Below are positions 1-8,713 of a DNA stretch of 49,810 nucleotides, piece after piece. The position numbers were made by a program, and so were the translations under genes. Source of the DNA: Comamonadaceae bacterium (GTDB lineage: Bacteria; Pseudomonadota; Gammaproteobacteria; Burkholderiales; Burkholderiaceae_C); NCBI GenBank assembly GCA_027491035.1, contig JAIXWZ010000045.1, positions 1-49,810 on the forward strand, in the 5' to 3' direction. The notes under the pieces are model-generated. The model saw only the letters and a list, made by a program, of their open reading frames with translations, did not search any database and was not told the DNA's origin. Positions within the stretch are counted from its first letter, which is position 1, and the number at the start of each line of letters is the position of its first letter.

Positions 1-680
1 GAGGCGGCGGCCAGCTGCGGGCTGCCCAAGGTCGACACCAGCAGCGTCACCAGCACACCGGTGAGCAGGAAGAGCGCGCACCAGCCCAGGGCGTAGACGG
101 TGAAGGCGCCCTTGTTCTTCCAGCAGGCCATGGCGCTGAAAAACAGGCTCTTGGCCGGCGCCACGTCGTGCCAGTGCACCAGCGCCGGCGCGTGCCAGAA
201 CAGCACCGACATCGGCGCGTAGACGAGCAAGGCCACCCACATGGCCGTCTGGAAATCCGGATCGTTGACCACCTCGGCATCGAGCCGGCCGCCAAACAGG
301 TACAGCTGCGCAAAATCGCCGCCGTCAAACAGGGCAGAGATGCCCAACATGATCAAAAAAGCGGCTGCGTAGGCGCCGCCGAGCACCATCATGGCGTGCA
401 TGCGCTGGCGGCCGGCGCGAAAGGCGGTGGCCAAGATGGCGGGCATGGGAAATTTGCCATGCTCGGCCTCCTTGGAGGCGGCCATCAGCCCCAGGGTGGC
501 CGCCGGCAGCAGCGCCAGTGCCAGCAGCGAGCCGATCAGTGGGATCAGGCTGGCCAGCGAGAGCACCGCCATGAACATGAAAAACAGGCCCGACATGGCC
601 AGCGGTTGCCGAAAAAACAGGCGCACGCCTTGGCCGATCCAGCGCAGGCCGGTTTTGGCGGGGACCAAATGGAGTCTCAT
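1..680 (-). CDS. BPSS1780-type integral membrane protein (partial, 3' end outside window)
   Basis: The frame opens with MRLHLVPAKTGLRWIGQG at 680 and runs off the window start, so only about 226 residues are visible. The protein is strongly hydrophobic: several membrane segments follow a short basic N-terminus, including one beginning near residue 30 and another near residue 100. The N-terminal pattern (VPA.TGL.W...G...F..QPL...GLFF.FMA) is the one I associate with the BPSS1780 family of betaproteobacterial membrane proteins, whose function is unknown. It lies 10 nt downstream of thrB on the same strand and is probably cotranscribed with it. No catalytic motif was seen. Confidence 0.7.
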   Translation of the reverse strand, partial: MRLHLVPAKTGLRWIGQGVRLFFRQPLAMSGLFFMFMAVLSLASLIPLIGSLLALALLPAATLGLMAASKEAEHGKFPMPAILATAFRAGRQRMHAMMVLGGAYAAAFLIMLGISALFDGGDFAQLYLFGGRLDAEVVNDPDFQTAMWVALLVYAPMSVLFWHAPALVHWHDVAPAKSLFFSAMACWKNKGAFTVYALGWCALFLLTGVLVTLLVSTLGSPQLAAA

Positions 681-690
681 GGCAGGGCTC

Positions 691-1692
691 TCAGGCAGGC
701 ACCAGATCGAGCGGCAAGGGCTGCTCGACGCTTTGGCGCAGGACTCGCTCGAAGTGGCTGGGGTCATGGGGCTTGAGCACCGAAGCCTGGCGCGGCAGGT
801 GGTAGTCCCACAGGCGCGAGGTCCAAAAGCGCAGCGCGCCGGCGCGCTGCATGGCCGGCAGCAAACGCCGCTCCTGCACGCTCAAGGGGCGCACCGCGTG
901 ATAGGCCGCCACCAGGGCGTGGGCGCGATCGGGGTCTTGCACGCCGGTGGCCAGCTCGATGCACCAGTCGTTAAGACAAACGGCCAGATCGAACAGGTAG
1001 CTGTCGCAGCCGGCAAAGTAAAAGTCAAACAGGCCGCACAAGCGCGCCTCTTGTCCCTGGCCCAGGAACATCACGTTGTCGCGAAACAGGTCGGCGTGGA
1101 CTGGGCCGCGCGGCAAGCTGCGGTAGGCGGGCTGGGCCGCGATGTGGTTCTGGTAGGCGAGCTCCCCGCCAATGAGCGCCTGTTGCGCATCGTCCAGGTA
1201 GGGCAGGACCACTGGCACGGTGTCGTTCCACCAGGCCAGACCGCGCAGGTTGGGCTGGCGCATCTCGAAATCGCCCCCGGCCAGGTGCATGCGCGCCAGC
1301 ATCTCGCCCAGGGCGCTGCAGTGGTGAGCTTGGGGCATGAGCTCACTGGCGCCCTGGAGGCGGTTGACCACCGCGGCGGGCTTGTCCTTGAGGCGGTGCA
1401 AGATGGGCCCGCTGCTGCTGTGGCCCTTGCGGGTCTGCGGCGCGGCTTGCGGATCGGGCACCGGAATGCCGCGCCCGGCCAGGTGCTTCATGAGGTGCAG
1501 GTAGAACGGCAGCTGCTCGAAGCTCAGGCGCTCGAAGATCGTCAGCACCCACTGGCCCTGGTCGGTGTCGGCAAAGTAGTTGGTGTTTTCGATGCCGCCG
1601 GCGCAGCCCTGCAGCGATTGCAGCTGTCCCAGGCCGAGCTGGCCCAGCAAGTGTGCAGCCTCCTCGAACGAGACCTCGGTAAAGACGGCCAT
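691..1692 (-). CDS. thrB: homoserine kinase, ThrB of the APH-fold type
   Basis: Cytoplasmic kinase phosphorylating L-homoserine to O-phospho-L-homoserine in threonine synthesis. The 333-residue protein belongs to the aminoglycoside-phosphotransferase-fold ThrB (not the GHMP type of E. coli). It shows GIENTNYF near residue 34, the catalytic HADLFRDNVMF (HxDxxxxN) in the middle and GLFDFYFAGCD, whose Asp would bind metal. The length fits the family. The start ATG at 1692 opens MAVFTEVSFEE, the usual beginning of these proteins. It sits 42 nt after the DUF2782 gene and 10 nt before the BPSS1780 gene, so the three probably form one minus-strand unit, an arrangement common in Burkholderiales. Confidence 0.93.
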   Translation of the reverse strand: MAVFTEVSFEEAAHLLGQLGLGQLQSLQGCAGGIENTNYFADTDQGQWVLTIFERLSFEQLPFYLHLMKHLAGRGIPVPDPQAAPQTRKGHSSSGPILHRLKDKPAAVVNRLQGASELMPQAHHCSALGEMLARMHLAGGDFEMRQPNLRGLAWWNDTVPVVLPYLDDAQQALIGGELAYQNHIAAQPAYRSLPRGPVHADLFRDNVMFLGQGQEARLCGLFDFYFAGCDSYLFDLAVCLNDWCIELATGVQDPDRAHALVAAYHAVRPLSVQERRLLPAMQRAGALRFWTSRLWDYHLPRQASVLKPHDPSHFERVLRQSVEQPLPLDLVPA

Positions 1693-1734
1693 GCGGGTCG
1701 GGGTGTCGAGAACGTGGGGAAGGGCGGGGAGGGG

Positions 1735-2079
1735 TCAGAAGGGCAGGAAATTCCAGACCCGTGCACCGCCGAGGCCCGATCCGCCCCGGGCATCGGCCGG
1801 CCGCACCTCGTAGGCGGGCACGTCGAGCTTGGGTTGCACGACGATGCTGCGCGTCTGCCCGCCCACGCGCAGCTCGTCGATGCGGCTGCCGGCGTCTTCG
1901 GTGCGGATGCGCTCGATGGTCTGGTTGCTGCGGCCCGGCTCGATCGCTGGATCCTGGGCGCGGGCTGCGGCAGGAGCGGCCGCAGGGGCGCCCGGTGCCA
2001 CGGCCTGGGCCAGCGCCGCCGGGGCCAGGCTTGCACCGAGCAGGAGCAAACCGATGGCAAGGGATGGGGTGGAAGGCAT
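1735..2079 (-). CDS. DUF2782 small exported protein
   Basis: A 114-residue protein with a signal peptide (MPSTPSLAIGLLLLGASLAP, Ala-rich region to about residue 40) followed by a short conserved domain containing ERIRTEDAGSRIDELRVGGQ and VYE-like strands (VPAYEVRP), ending in WNFLPF. This matches DUF2782, a short periplasmic family of unknown role often found between polA and thrB in betaproteobacteria. The start at 2079 (GAT-ATG-CCT) was chosen because it leads directly into the signal peptide; the same frame stays open far upstream across polA, which is a GC-driven shadow. It is divergent from polA, with 66 nt between the starts. Confidence 0.8.
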   Translation of the reverse strand: MPSTPSLAIGLLLLGASLAPAALAQAVAPGAPAAAPAAARAQDPAIEPGRSNQTIERIRTEDAGSRIDELRVGGQTRSIVVQPKLDVPAYEVRPADARGGSGLGGARVWNFLPF

Positions 2080-2145
2080 ATCGCCATTGTAGGTCGGCCA
2101 GCGGCGCCCCACGGCGCGGCCCGCGCCTTGCCTGACAATGCGTCC

Positions 2146-4911
2146 ATGAGCCAGAACATGAGCCCCAAAACCCTGCTGCTGGTCGACGGGTCCAGCTATT
2201 TGTACCGCGCGTTTCATGCCATGCCCGATCTGCGTGCCGTGCCGGGTGATCCGGGCAGTGCGGCCACTGGCGCGATTCGCGGCATGATCAACATGATGCA
2301 CAAGCTGCGCAAGGATGTGCACGCTGACTACGCCGCCTGCGTGTTCGACGCCAAGGGGCCGACCTTTCGCGATGCGATCTATCCGCAGTACAAGGCCCAG
2401 CGCGCGCCCATGCCCGATGATCTGCGCAGCCAAATCGAGCCGATCCACGAGGTCGTGCGCCTGCTGGGCTGGCCGGTGCTCGAGGTGGCCGGCGTCGAAG
2501 CCGATGATGTGCTGGGCACGCTCGCCCGCCATGCCAGCGAGCAGGGCGTGGAGGTGGTGATCTCCAGCGGCGACAAAGACCTGTCGCAGCTGGTCAATGC
2601 GCACATCACCATCATCGATACCCTCAACGACAAGCGCCGCGATGTCGCCGGCGTGCAGGCCGAGTTTGGCGTGCCGCCCGAGCGCATGGTCGATTTTCAG
2701 ACCCTGGTGGGCGATGCGGTGGACAACGTGCCGGGCGTGCCCAAGGTCGGGCCCAAGACGGCGGCCAAATGGCTGCAGGAGTACGGCTCGCTCGATGCGC
2801 TGATTGCGCGCGCCGATGAGATCAAGGGCGCGACCGGGGAGAACCTGCGCGCAGCGCTGCACTGGCTGCCCACGGCCCGCCAGCTGCTGACCATCAAGAC
2901 CGATTGCGACTTGACGGCGCAGCTGCCCGACCTGCCCGCGCTCGACGCGCTGCATCTGGCCCAGCAAGAGGCCAGCGGCTTGCACGCTTTTTACGAGCGC
3001 TATGGTTTTAAATCGCTGGCTCGCTCGGTGCAGGGCGGGGCCGAGCCGGGCGCAGCGCCAGCGCCGGGCCCAGCTGCAGCTCAGCAGGAGGCCCCGGCAG
3101 CGGCGCGGCCGCTCGACTATGGGGTGGTGCTGGACTGGCCCGCCTTCGAGGCGCTGCTCGAGAGTCTGTGGGCGGCCGATCTGGTGGCCCTTGACACCGA
3201 AACCGATTCGCTCGACGCCATGCAGGCCCGCGTGGTCGGGCTGAGCCTGAGCACCGCGCCCGGGCAGGCCCGCTACCTTCCCCTGGCCCACGACTATCCG
3301 GGCGCGCCCGATCAGCTGCCACTGGGCGAGGTGCTCGAGCGGCTGCGCCCCTGGCTTGAAGACGCCAGTCGCGCCAAGCTCGGTCAGCACATCAAGTACG
3401 ACCGCCATGTGCTGGCCAACCACGGCATCGAGGTGCGCGGCTACTGCCACGACAGCATGCTGCAAAGCTACGTGCTCGAAGCGCACAAACCCCACGGGCT
3501 GAGCAGCCTGGCCCAGCGCCACCTCGGGCGCAGCGGCATCAGCTACGAGGACCTGTGCGGCAAGGGGGCTTCGCAGATCAAGTTTGGCCAGGTCGACATT
3601 GCGCGGGCGGCTGAGTATTCCTGCGAGGACGCCGACCAATGCTTGGAGGTGCACCGCATCTTGTGGCCGCAGATCGAGGCCGACGAGCGCTTGCGCTTTG
3701 TCTACGAGCTCGAAATCCAATGCAGCGAGGCGCTGTACCGCATCGAGCGCAATGGCGTGCTGATCGACGCGCCGACCCTGGCGCGGCAAAGTGCCGAGCT
3801 CGGCGCGCGCATCGTCGAGCTCGAGGGCCAAGCCCATGCGCTGGCCGGTCAGCCGTTCAATTTGGCCAGCCCCAAACAGATCGGCGAGATTTTTTTCGAC
3901 AAGCTGGGTCTGCCGGTGGTCAAGAAGACCGCCACCGGCGCGCCGAGCACCGACGAGGAGGTGCTCGAAAAGCTGGCCGAAGACTACCCGCTGCCGGCCA
4001 AGATCCTGGAGCACCGCAGCCTGTCCAAGCTCAAGGGCACTTACACCGACAAGCTGGCGCAGATGGCCCATCCGCGCACGGGCCGCGTCCACACCCACTA
4101 CGCGCAGGCGGTGGCGGTGACCGGCCGGCTCTCAAGCAACGAGCCCAACCTGCAAAACATTCCGATCCGCACGGCCGAAGGCCGGCGGGTGCGCGAGGCC
4201 TTCATCGCCCCGCCCGGCTGCCTGATCGCCAGCGCCGACTACTCGCAAATCGAGCTGCGCATCATGGCCCACCTGAGCGAAGACGAGGCCCTGCTGGGCG
4301 CTTTCAGCCAGGGGCTCGATGTGCACCGCGCCACTGCCGCCGAGGTCTTTGGCGTGCCGCTCGAGCAGGTCAGCAGCGAGCAGCGCCGCTATGCCAAGGT
4401 GATCAATTTTGGGCTCATTTACGGCATGAGCAGTTTCGGCCTGGCCAAGAATCTGGGCATTGAGACCAAGGCGGCAGCGGCCTACATCGACCGCTACTTT
4501 CAGCGCTATCCCGGCGTCAAACGCTACATGGACGACACCCGTCTGATGGCCAAGAGCCAGGGCTATGTGCAGACCGTGTTTGGCCGGCGCCTGTACCTGC
4601 CCGAGATCAATTCGCCCAACGGGCCGCGCCGCGGCGCGGCCGAACGCGCGGCGATCAATGCGCCGATGCAGGGCACGGCCGCTGACCTGATCAAGCTGAG
4701 CATGGTGCAGGTGCAGCGCGCCCTTGACGAGGGCCGGCTGCAGACCCGGGTGATCATGCAGGTGCACGACGAGCTGGTGTTTGAGTTGCCCCAGTCTGAG
4801 CTCGACTGGGTGCGCGCCGAGGTGCCGCGCCTGATGGCCGGCGTGGCTCGCCTGCGTGTGCCTCTGCTGGCCGAGGTGGGCTTTGGCCCCAATTGGGAAC
4901 AGGCCCACTGA
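2146..4911 (+). CDS. polA: DNA polymerase I
   Basis: Repair and Okazaki-fragment-processing polymerase, 921 residues (E. coli 928). The order is: 5'-3' nuclease at about 1-290 (LLVDGSSYLYRAFHA, VEADDVLGTLA, DAVDNVPGVPKVGPKTA); 3'-5' exonuclease with DTE at 350-352, HIKYDRHVL and EDADQCLEV, so all four proofreading carboxylates appear present; polymerase with motif A (ADYSQIELRIMAHLS), motif B (RRYAKVINFGLIYGMSS) and motif C (VHDELVFE). A short Ala/Pro linker precedes the exonuclease domain. The start is the ATG giving MSQNMSPKTLLLVDG; an in-frame reading continues upstream but is antisense to thrB and is not real. A small tandem duplication spans the stop codon. Confidence 0.97.
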   Translation: MSQNMSPKTLLLVDGSSYLYRAFHAMPDLRAVPGDPGSAATGAIRGMINMMHKLRKDVHADYAACVFDAKGPTFRDAIYPQYKAQRAPMPDDLRSQIEPIHEVVRLLGWPVLEVAGVEADDVLGTLARHASEQGVEVVISSGDKDLSQLVNAHITIIDTLNDKRRDVAGVQAEFGVPPERMVDFQTLVGDAVDNVPGVPKVGPKTAAKWLQEYGSLDALIARADEIKGATGENLRAALHWLPTARQLLTIKTDCDLTAQLPDLPALDALHLAQQEASGLHAFYERYGFKSLARSVQGGAEPGAAPAPGPAAAQQEAPAAARPLDYGVVLDWPAFEALLESLWAADLVALDTETDSLDAMQARVVGLSLSTAPGQARYLPLAHDYPGAPDQLPLGEVLERLRPWLEDASRAKLGQHIKYDRHVLANHGIEVRGYCHDSMLQSYVLEAHKPHGLSSLAQRHLGRSGISYEDLCGKGASQIKFGQVDIARAAEYSCEDADQCLEVHRILWPQIEADERLRFVYELEIQCSEALYRIERNGVLIDAPTLARQSAELGARIVELEGQAHALAGQPFNLASPKQIGEIFFDKLGLPVVKKTATGAPSTDEEVLEKLAEDYPLPAKILEHRSLSKLKGTYTDKLAQMAHPRTGRVHTHYAQAVAVTGRLSSNEPNLQNIPIRTAEGRRVREAFIAPPGCLIASADYSQIELRIMAHLSEDEALLGAFSQGLDVHRATAAEVFGVPLEQVSSEQRRYAKVINFGLIYGMSSFGLAKNLGIETKAAAAYIDRYFQRYPGVKRYMDDTRLMAKSQGYVQTVFGRRLYLPEINSPNGPRRGAAERAAINAPMQGTAADLIKLSMVQVQRALDEGRLQTRVIMQVHDELVFELPQSELDWVRAEVPRLMAGVARLRVPLLAEVGFGPNWEQAH

Positions 4912-4931
4912 GGGGAGCAGGCCCACTGAGG
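4900..4931 (+). repeat. tandem 14-bp duplication at the 3' end of polA
   Basis: The 14-mer caggcccactgagg occurs at 4900-4913 and again at 4918-4931, a period of 18 nt. The first copy carries the last codons and TGA stop of polA; the second lies just behind the stop. The protein is unaffected. It looks like replication slippage. Confidence 0.75.
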
Positions 4932-5024
4932 CCCGTTGGCGCCGCAATAACCCTGTGGCGCAGTCAGCGCGCCTTCTTCCTATGATGGCGGGCTTGTTGT
5001 TTTCAGCCCCCCAAGGAGACTTTC

Positions 5025-5933
5025 ATGCTCACCCAAGATTTGATTGGCGACAGCCAGGCTTTGCTCGACAGCCATGAGCCCAAGAGCGGCGCGTCGCGGC
5101 GCACCGCCATCAAGGCCGCACTTGGCGTGGGCTACGCCGCAGCGGCCGCCCCCATCATGGCGCAAACGGCCATCAAGACCTCATCGGAGGGCTTGCGCAC
5201 GGGCGAGGTGAGCTTTGAGGTGGCTGGCTTCAAGGTGCCGGCCTACTTTGCCGCACCCGCGGGCAAGACCGATTTGCCGGTGGTGCTGGTGGTGCACGAG
5301 ATTTTTGGCGTGCACGAATACATTGCCGATACCGCCCGGCGCTTTGCCCGCGCCGGCTTCATGGCCGTGGCGCCCGAGCTGTTTGCCCGGCAGGGCGATC
5401 CGAGCGCCTACGGTGAAATCGCCAAGCTGCAGGCCGAAATCGTCAGCAAGGTACCCGATGCGCAGGTGATGGCCGACCTCGACGGGGCCATCCAGTGGGC
5501 CGCCGCCAACGGCGGCAGCGCCCAGAAGGTGGGCATCACCGGTTTTTGCTGGGGCGGGCGCGTCGTCTGGCTCTACGCGCAGCAGCGCCCGATCCGCGCC
5601 GGTGTGGCCTGGTACGGCCGGCTCGTGGGCAACAGCACGCCCAACACGCCCAGCCATCCGGTGCAGGGCGCAGCGGCGATGCAGGCCCCGGTGCTCGGGC
5701 TCTACGGCGCGGCCGATACCGGCATTCCGGTGGCCACCGTCGATCAGATGAAGGCTGCTTTGGCCGACGCGGCGGGCAAGGGCAACAATGCGGCCCGCCA
5801 ATCGAGCTTTGTGGTCTACCCGGATGCGCCCCATGCCTTTCATGCCGACTACCGTGCCACCTTCCGCAAGGAGCCGGCCGAGGACGGATTTCGCCGCGCG
5901 CTCGAGTGGTTTCGCAGCCACGGCCTGAGCTGA
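5025..5933 (+). CDS. dienelactone hydrolase family protein with Tat-like signal
   Basis: A 302-residue alpha/beta hydrolase. The N-terminus carries a twin-arginine-like stretch (SRRTAIKAALGVGYAAAA, about residues 24-41) ending in APIMAQT, suggesting export. The body is DLH-like: VVLVVHEIFGVHEYIADTAR (oxyanion strand), GFCWGGR with the nucleophilic Cys typical of dienelactone hydrolases, and a late His in YPDAPHAFHADYR; the Asp is probably in LYGAADTGIP. Substrate unknown; the family hydrolyses lactones and esters, and most exported members are uncharacterised. An AAGGAGA ribosome site lies about 7 nt before the ATG. It follows polA by 113 nt and appears to be a single-gene unit. Confidence 0.88.
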   Translation: MLTQDLIGDSQALLDSHEPKSGASRRTAIKAALGVGYAAAAAPIMAQTAIKTSSEGLRTGEVSFEVAGFKVPAYFAAPAGKTDLPVVLVVHEIFGVHEYIADTARRFARAGFMAVAPELFARQGDPSAYGEIAKLQAEIVSKVPDAQVMADLDGAIQWAAANGGSAQKVGITGFCWGGRVVWLYAQQRPIRAGVAWYGRLVGNSTPNTPSHPVQGAAAMQAPVLGLYGAADTGIPVATVDQMKAALADAAGKGNNAARQSSFVVYPDAPHAFHADYRATFRKEPAEDGFRRALEWFRSHGLS

Positions 5934-6051
5934 AAGCCGGGGGCTTGACAGCCTTGGGATAATGCAGCAAGGGGCGCGGGCATCGCGCCTATCGGTCCGG
6001 CGCTGGCTGCTGCCGGGTTTTTTGTTGCCCTGAGGATTGCTTGCTCCCGTG

Positions 6052-6879
6052 ATGACCCTGACTGCCATCATCCTGGCCACGCTGGCTGCCGGCATCGGCA
6101 GCGTCTGGCTTGCCGCCCTGCTGGGCTTTGGCCTGCTTGCGCGCTACACCCAGCACATGCTCAGCCTGGCCGCCGGCGCCTTGCTGGCCACCTCCTTCAT
6201 GCTGCTGCTGCCCGAGGCCTTCGAGTCGGACGTGGAGCCGCAGCTGTTGTTCGGCACGGTGCTGGCTTTTTTGATTTTCTTTTTCCTGCTGGACAAGGCC
6301 GAGCTTTGGCACCACGGGCACGAGCACCATCACGAGCACCATCACGAGCACGCGCAGGGTCACGGGCATGATCGTGGGCCTGGGGCACACCACGCTGCCC
6401 CTGGCGATCGACCGTTGGGTTCGGGCGGCTGGGCGGTATTGGCCGGCGACAGCCTGCACTGCTTTGCTGACGGCGTGCTGATCGCCTCGGCCTTTGTCGC
6501 TGACATGGGCTTGGGCGGGCTGGCGGCCATGGCCGTGCTGCTCCATGAGGTGCCACACCACATGGGTGACTTGGCCGTGGTTCGCGCCACCAGCCACAAC
6601 CGCCGCGCTGCCATCATCAAGGTGTCAATGGCCGGCTCGGTGACCGCGCTCGGTGGCGTGGTCGGTTTTTTCCTGGTCGACCAGTTGCATGACCATCTGC
6701 CGTACTTCCTGGTCGTCGCAGCCAGCAGCTTCATGTACGTCGCGCTGGCCGATCTGATTCCGCAGCTGCAGAAAAAGCTCAACCTGCGAGAAATTGGCGC
6801 CCAGCTGTTCTGGCTCGCCCTGGGGCTGGCGCTGGTGAGCATTGCCGCGCACATCGCCCACAGCGGCCACGCGCACTGA
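6052..6879 (+). CDS. ZIP family metal transporter
   Basis: A 275-residue inner-membrane divalent metal transporter (Zn/Fe/Mn class). About eight hydrophobic segments are visible. A His-rich cytoplasmic loop at about residues 84-112 (repeated HEHHHEHHHEH and HGHD) precedes the two metal-conducting helices, marked by HCFADGVLIASAF and HEVPHHMGDLAVV, which are the ZIP signature motifs. Metal specificity cannot be read from the sequence. Possible starts are TTG 6037, GTG 6049 and ATG 6052; the GAGGA at 6032-6036 is too close for 6037 and a little far for 6052, so the start is uncertain within five codons. The gene stands alone. Confidence 0.9.
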   Translation: MTLTAIILATLAAGIGSVWLAALLGFGLLARYTQHMLSLAAGALLATSFMLLLPEAFESDVEPQLLFGTVLAFLIFFFLLDKAELWHHGHEHHHEHHHEHAQGHGHDRGPGAHHAAPGDRPLGSGGWAVLAGDSLHCFADGVLIASAFVADMGLGGLAAMAVLLHEVPHHMGDLAVVRATSHNRRAAIIKVSMAGSVTALGGVVGFFLVDQLHDHLPYFLVVAASSFMYVALADLIPQLQKKLNLREIGAQLFWLALGLALVSIAAHIAHSGHAH

Positions 6880-6900
6880 GCCTTCCGCGGCCCCCCTTCC

Positions 6901-6990
6901 TGTAGGAGCCGCGCCCTCGCGGCGATGGGACCTTGGATCAAGCGTGCAGCTTGTTTGAGGCCCCATCGCGCCGAGGGCGGCGCTCCTACA
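6901..6990. repeat. about 90-bp inverted-repeat element (REP/MITE-like), copy 1
   Basis: Arms of about 30 bp, TGTAGGAGCCGCGCCCTCGC... at 6901 and its near-complement ending ...CGGCGCTCCTACA at 6990, enclose a roughly 30-nt centre. A related element with the same arms is at 24457-24548. The remainder of the 321-bp gap 6880-7200 holds no recognisable gene; only the ribosome site and possible promoter of the next gene are expected there. The family resembles the TGTAGGAGCG-type extragenic palindromes of many gamma- and betaproteobacteria. Confidence 0.8.
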
Positions 6991-7200
6991 GGTCGCTGCG
7001 ATGCCGCGGTCACGGCTCGTGCGAGGGCGGTACAGGGGCGATGGGGTGCGTACCGACAGCGGCGCGCGAAATTGACCGGCGGGGTGGCGATGACCCGCGG
7101 CGCAAGATGGCTTTCGGCGGCGTGAGCGGGGTTGTTTCGGGGATGCCGGACGGCTCAGGTGCCGACGCCATTTTTGTCCGACCGTGAAAAGGAAAATCAA

Positions 7201-7821
7201 ATGACACGCATCAGCTATCGACGCGCCGCCGTGGCGCTGGCCGGCTTGGCCTTGGTCATCGCTGTGGCGCCCGCGCGGGCGCAAAGCGACGGCTCTTCAT
7301 CGGCCTCGCCTTTACCGTTGACGAGCAAGACCACGTCCTTGACTTCGGGTGACCGCACCTTCTTGTTGCAGGCAGCGGCCGATGAGCTCTTCGAGTTCGA
7401 AATGAACCGCCTGGCCATGGAGAGAACCACGGCCGATGACCTCAAGGCCTATGCGACCAAGATGGTGGCCCAGCACACCGAGGTGCAGCAGCAGTTGGGC
7501 GCGTTGGCGCAGGCCAAGGGATTGGTTCTACCCAACACGCTGGGCATGCTGCGCCAGCGCGAACTCGATCGCTTGCAGGCCCTGAGCGGCGAAGAGTTTG
7601 ACCGGGAGTATTTCCAGCGCGTGGGCCTGCGGGCGCACCGGCAAAACATCAAGCTGTTTCGCGACGCCAGCCGGCTGGCGCGCGATCCCGATGTTCGCTC
7701 CTGGGCCAGCAAGATGGCGCCAGCCCACGAGCAGCACCTGGCCGAGGCGCGCTCCTTGCCTTCGGCGCGTTGGCTGACCCACACGCCTTACGACCCCGGT
7801 AACTTCCAGGGCGGCATGTAA
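7201..7821 (+). CDS. DUF4142 periplasmic protein
   Basis: A 206-residue exported protein. A signal peptide (MTRISYRRAAVALAGLALV) ends at about ARAQ-SDG (residues 28-31). The mature part is an all-helical DUF4142 domain: FLLQAAADELFEFEMNRLA, DDLKAYATKMVAQHTEVQQQL, a middle LSGEEFDREYFQ, and AHRQNIKLFRDASRLARDPDVRSWASK near the end. DUF4142 proteins are ferritin-like-fold envelope proteins of unclear role, often stress-linked. An AAAAGGAAA ribosome site precedes the ATG. The gene faces the minus-strand sulfurtransferase, whose stop is 26 nt away. Confidence 0.85.
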   Translation: MTRISYRRAAVALAGLALVIAVAPARAQSDGSSSASPLPLTSKTTSLTSGDRTFLLQAAADELFEFEMNRLAMERTTADDLKAYATKMVAQHTEVQQQLGALAQAKGLVLPNTLGMLRQRELDRLQALSGEEFDREYFQRVGLRAHRQNIKLFRDASRLARDPDVRSWASKMAPAHEQHLAEARSLPSARWLTHTPYDPGNFQGGM

Positions 7822-7846
7822 GTGGGCAGGCCCTGCGCGTTCGGCC

Positions 7847-8713
7847 TCAGCCTTTGGACACCGGACGCGCCGGGTCGCTGCACCACTGGCTCCAGCTGCC
7901 GGCAAACAGCGGCGCGCGGCCCAGGCCGGCGATTTCCATCGCCAGCAGGTTGACGTTGGCGCTGACGCCGCTGCCGCACTGGTGCACCACGCTGGCCGGA
8001 TCGCATGGGCCAAGCAAGGCCTGGAATTCCTGGCGCAGTTGTTCGGCTGGCTTGAAGCGCCCGTCGGGCAGCATGTTCAGGCCCAGCGGGCGGTTGAGCG
8101 CACCTGGGATATGTCCTGCCACCGGGTCGAGCGGCTCGACCTCGCCGCGGTAGCGCGCCTGGGCGCGCGCGTCGATCAGGGTCTGGCCGGGCTGCCCCAG
8201 ACCCTGCGCGACTTGATCGACCGTCAGCAGGCGTGCCTTTGATGCCGTGGGCTTGAAGGGCGGGTCGGCCGGGACAGCCGCCGGCCCCGCGCCGCTGTCG
8301 ACCGCGCCTCCTGCGCCCTGCCAGGCGGCCAGGCCGCCATCGAGCACTGCCACGGCTTCATGCCCCACCCACTTGAGCATCCACCACAGCCGGCCGCAAA
8401 ATCCGCTGTTTTGGCGGTCGTAGACCACCACCTGTGTTTGGGCATTCACGCCGACGGCGGTGAGCCACTGGGCAAAGCGCTCGGGTGTGGGCAGCGGGTG
8501 ACGGCCGCCGCTGGCCGTCGCAGCGCCGGCTCGCTTGTCGCTCAGTGCGGTGTCGAGATCGGCGTAGTGCGCCCCGCAGATGTGCACGGTTTCATACTGC
8601 TCGCGGCCGGCCTTGGGCTGCGTGAGCTCGTAGCTGCAGTCAAAGACCTGCAAGGCGTGGCCCTGCTGCATGAGTTGACGCAGCTCGTCAGCGGTGATCA
8701 GTGTGGTGTACAC
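7847..8713 (-). CDS. sulfurtransferase, 3-mercaptopyruvate type (two rhodanese domains)
   Basis: A 288-residue tandem-rhodanese enzyme that moves sulfane sulfur from 3-mercaptopyruvate or thiosulfate to an acceptor. Domain 1 (about 1-140) contains VVVYDRQNSGFCGRLWWMLKW and VLDGGLAAW; domain 2 (about 155-288) contains LIDARAQARYRGE..DPVAGHIPGALNRP and the active loop VVHQCGSGVSANVN with catalytic Cys246. CGSGV-[TS] favours mercaptopyruvate over the CRxGR loop of rhodanese, so sseA-like is the better call. Its start overlaps the end of the upstream DMT transporter by 26 nt, placing it third in a Rieske-DMT-sulfurtransferase unit. The function in that unit is not clear. Confidence 0.88.
   Translation of the reverse strand: MYTTLITADELRQLMQQGHALQVFDCSYELTQPKAGREQYETVHICGAHYADLDTALSDKRAGAATASGGRHPLPTPERFAQWLTAVGVNAQTQVVVYDRQNSGFCGRLWWMLKWVGHEAVAVLDGGLAAWQGAGGAVDSGAGPAAVPADPPFKPTASKARLLTVDQVAQGLGQPGQTLIDARAQARYRGEVEPLDPVAGHIPGALNRPLGLNMLPDGRFKPAEQLRQEFQALLGPCDPASVVHQCGSGVSANVNLLAMEIAGLGRAPLFAGSWSQWCSDPARPVSKG

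Noticed and set aside
1735-4098. 787-codon open frame on the minus strand across polA
   Set aside because: Only its last 114 codons (from 2079) are the real DUF2782 gene; the rest is an antisense frame kept open by GC bias and has no family features.
5945-5963. TTGACA followed by GATAAT upstream of the ZIP gene
   Set aside because: The two boxes are only about 7 nt apart, far too close for a sigma-70 promoter.
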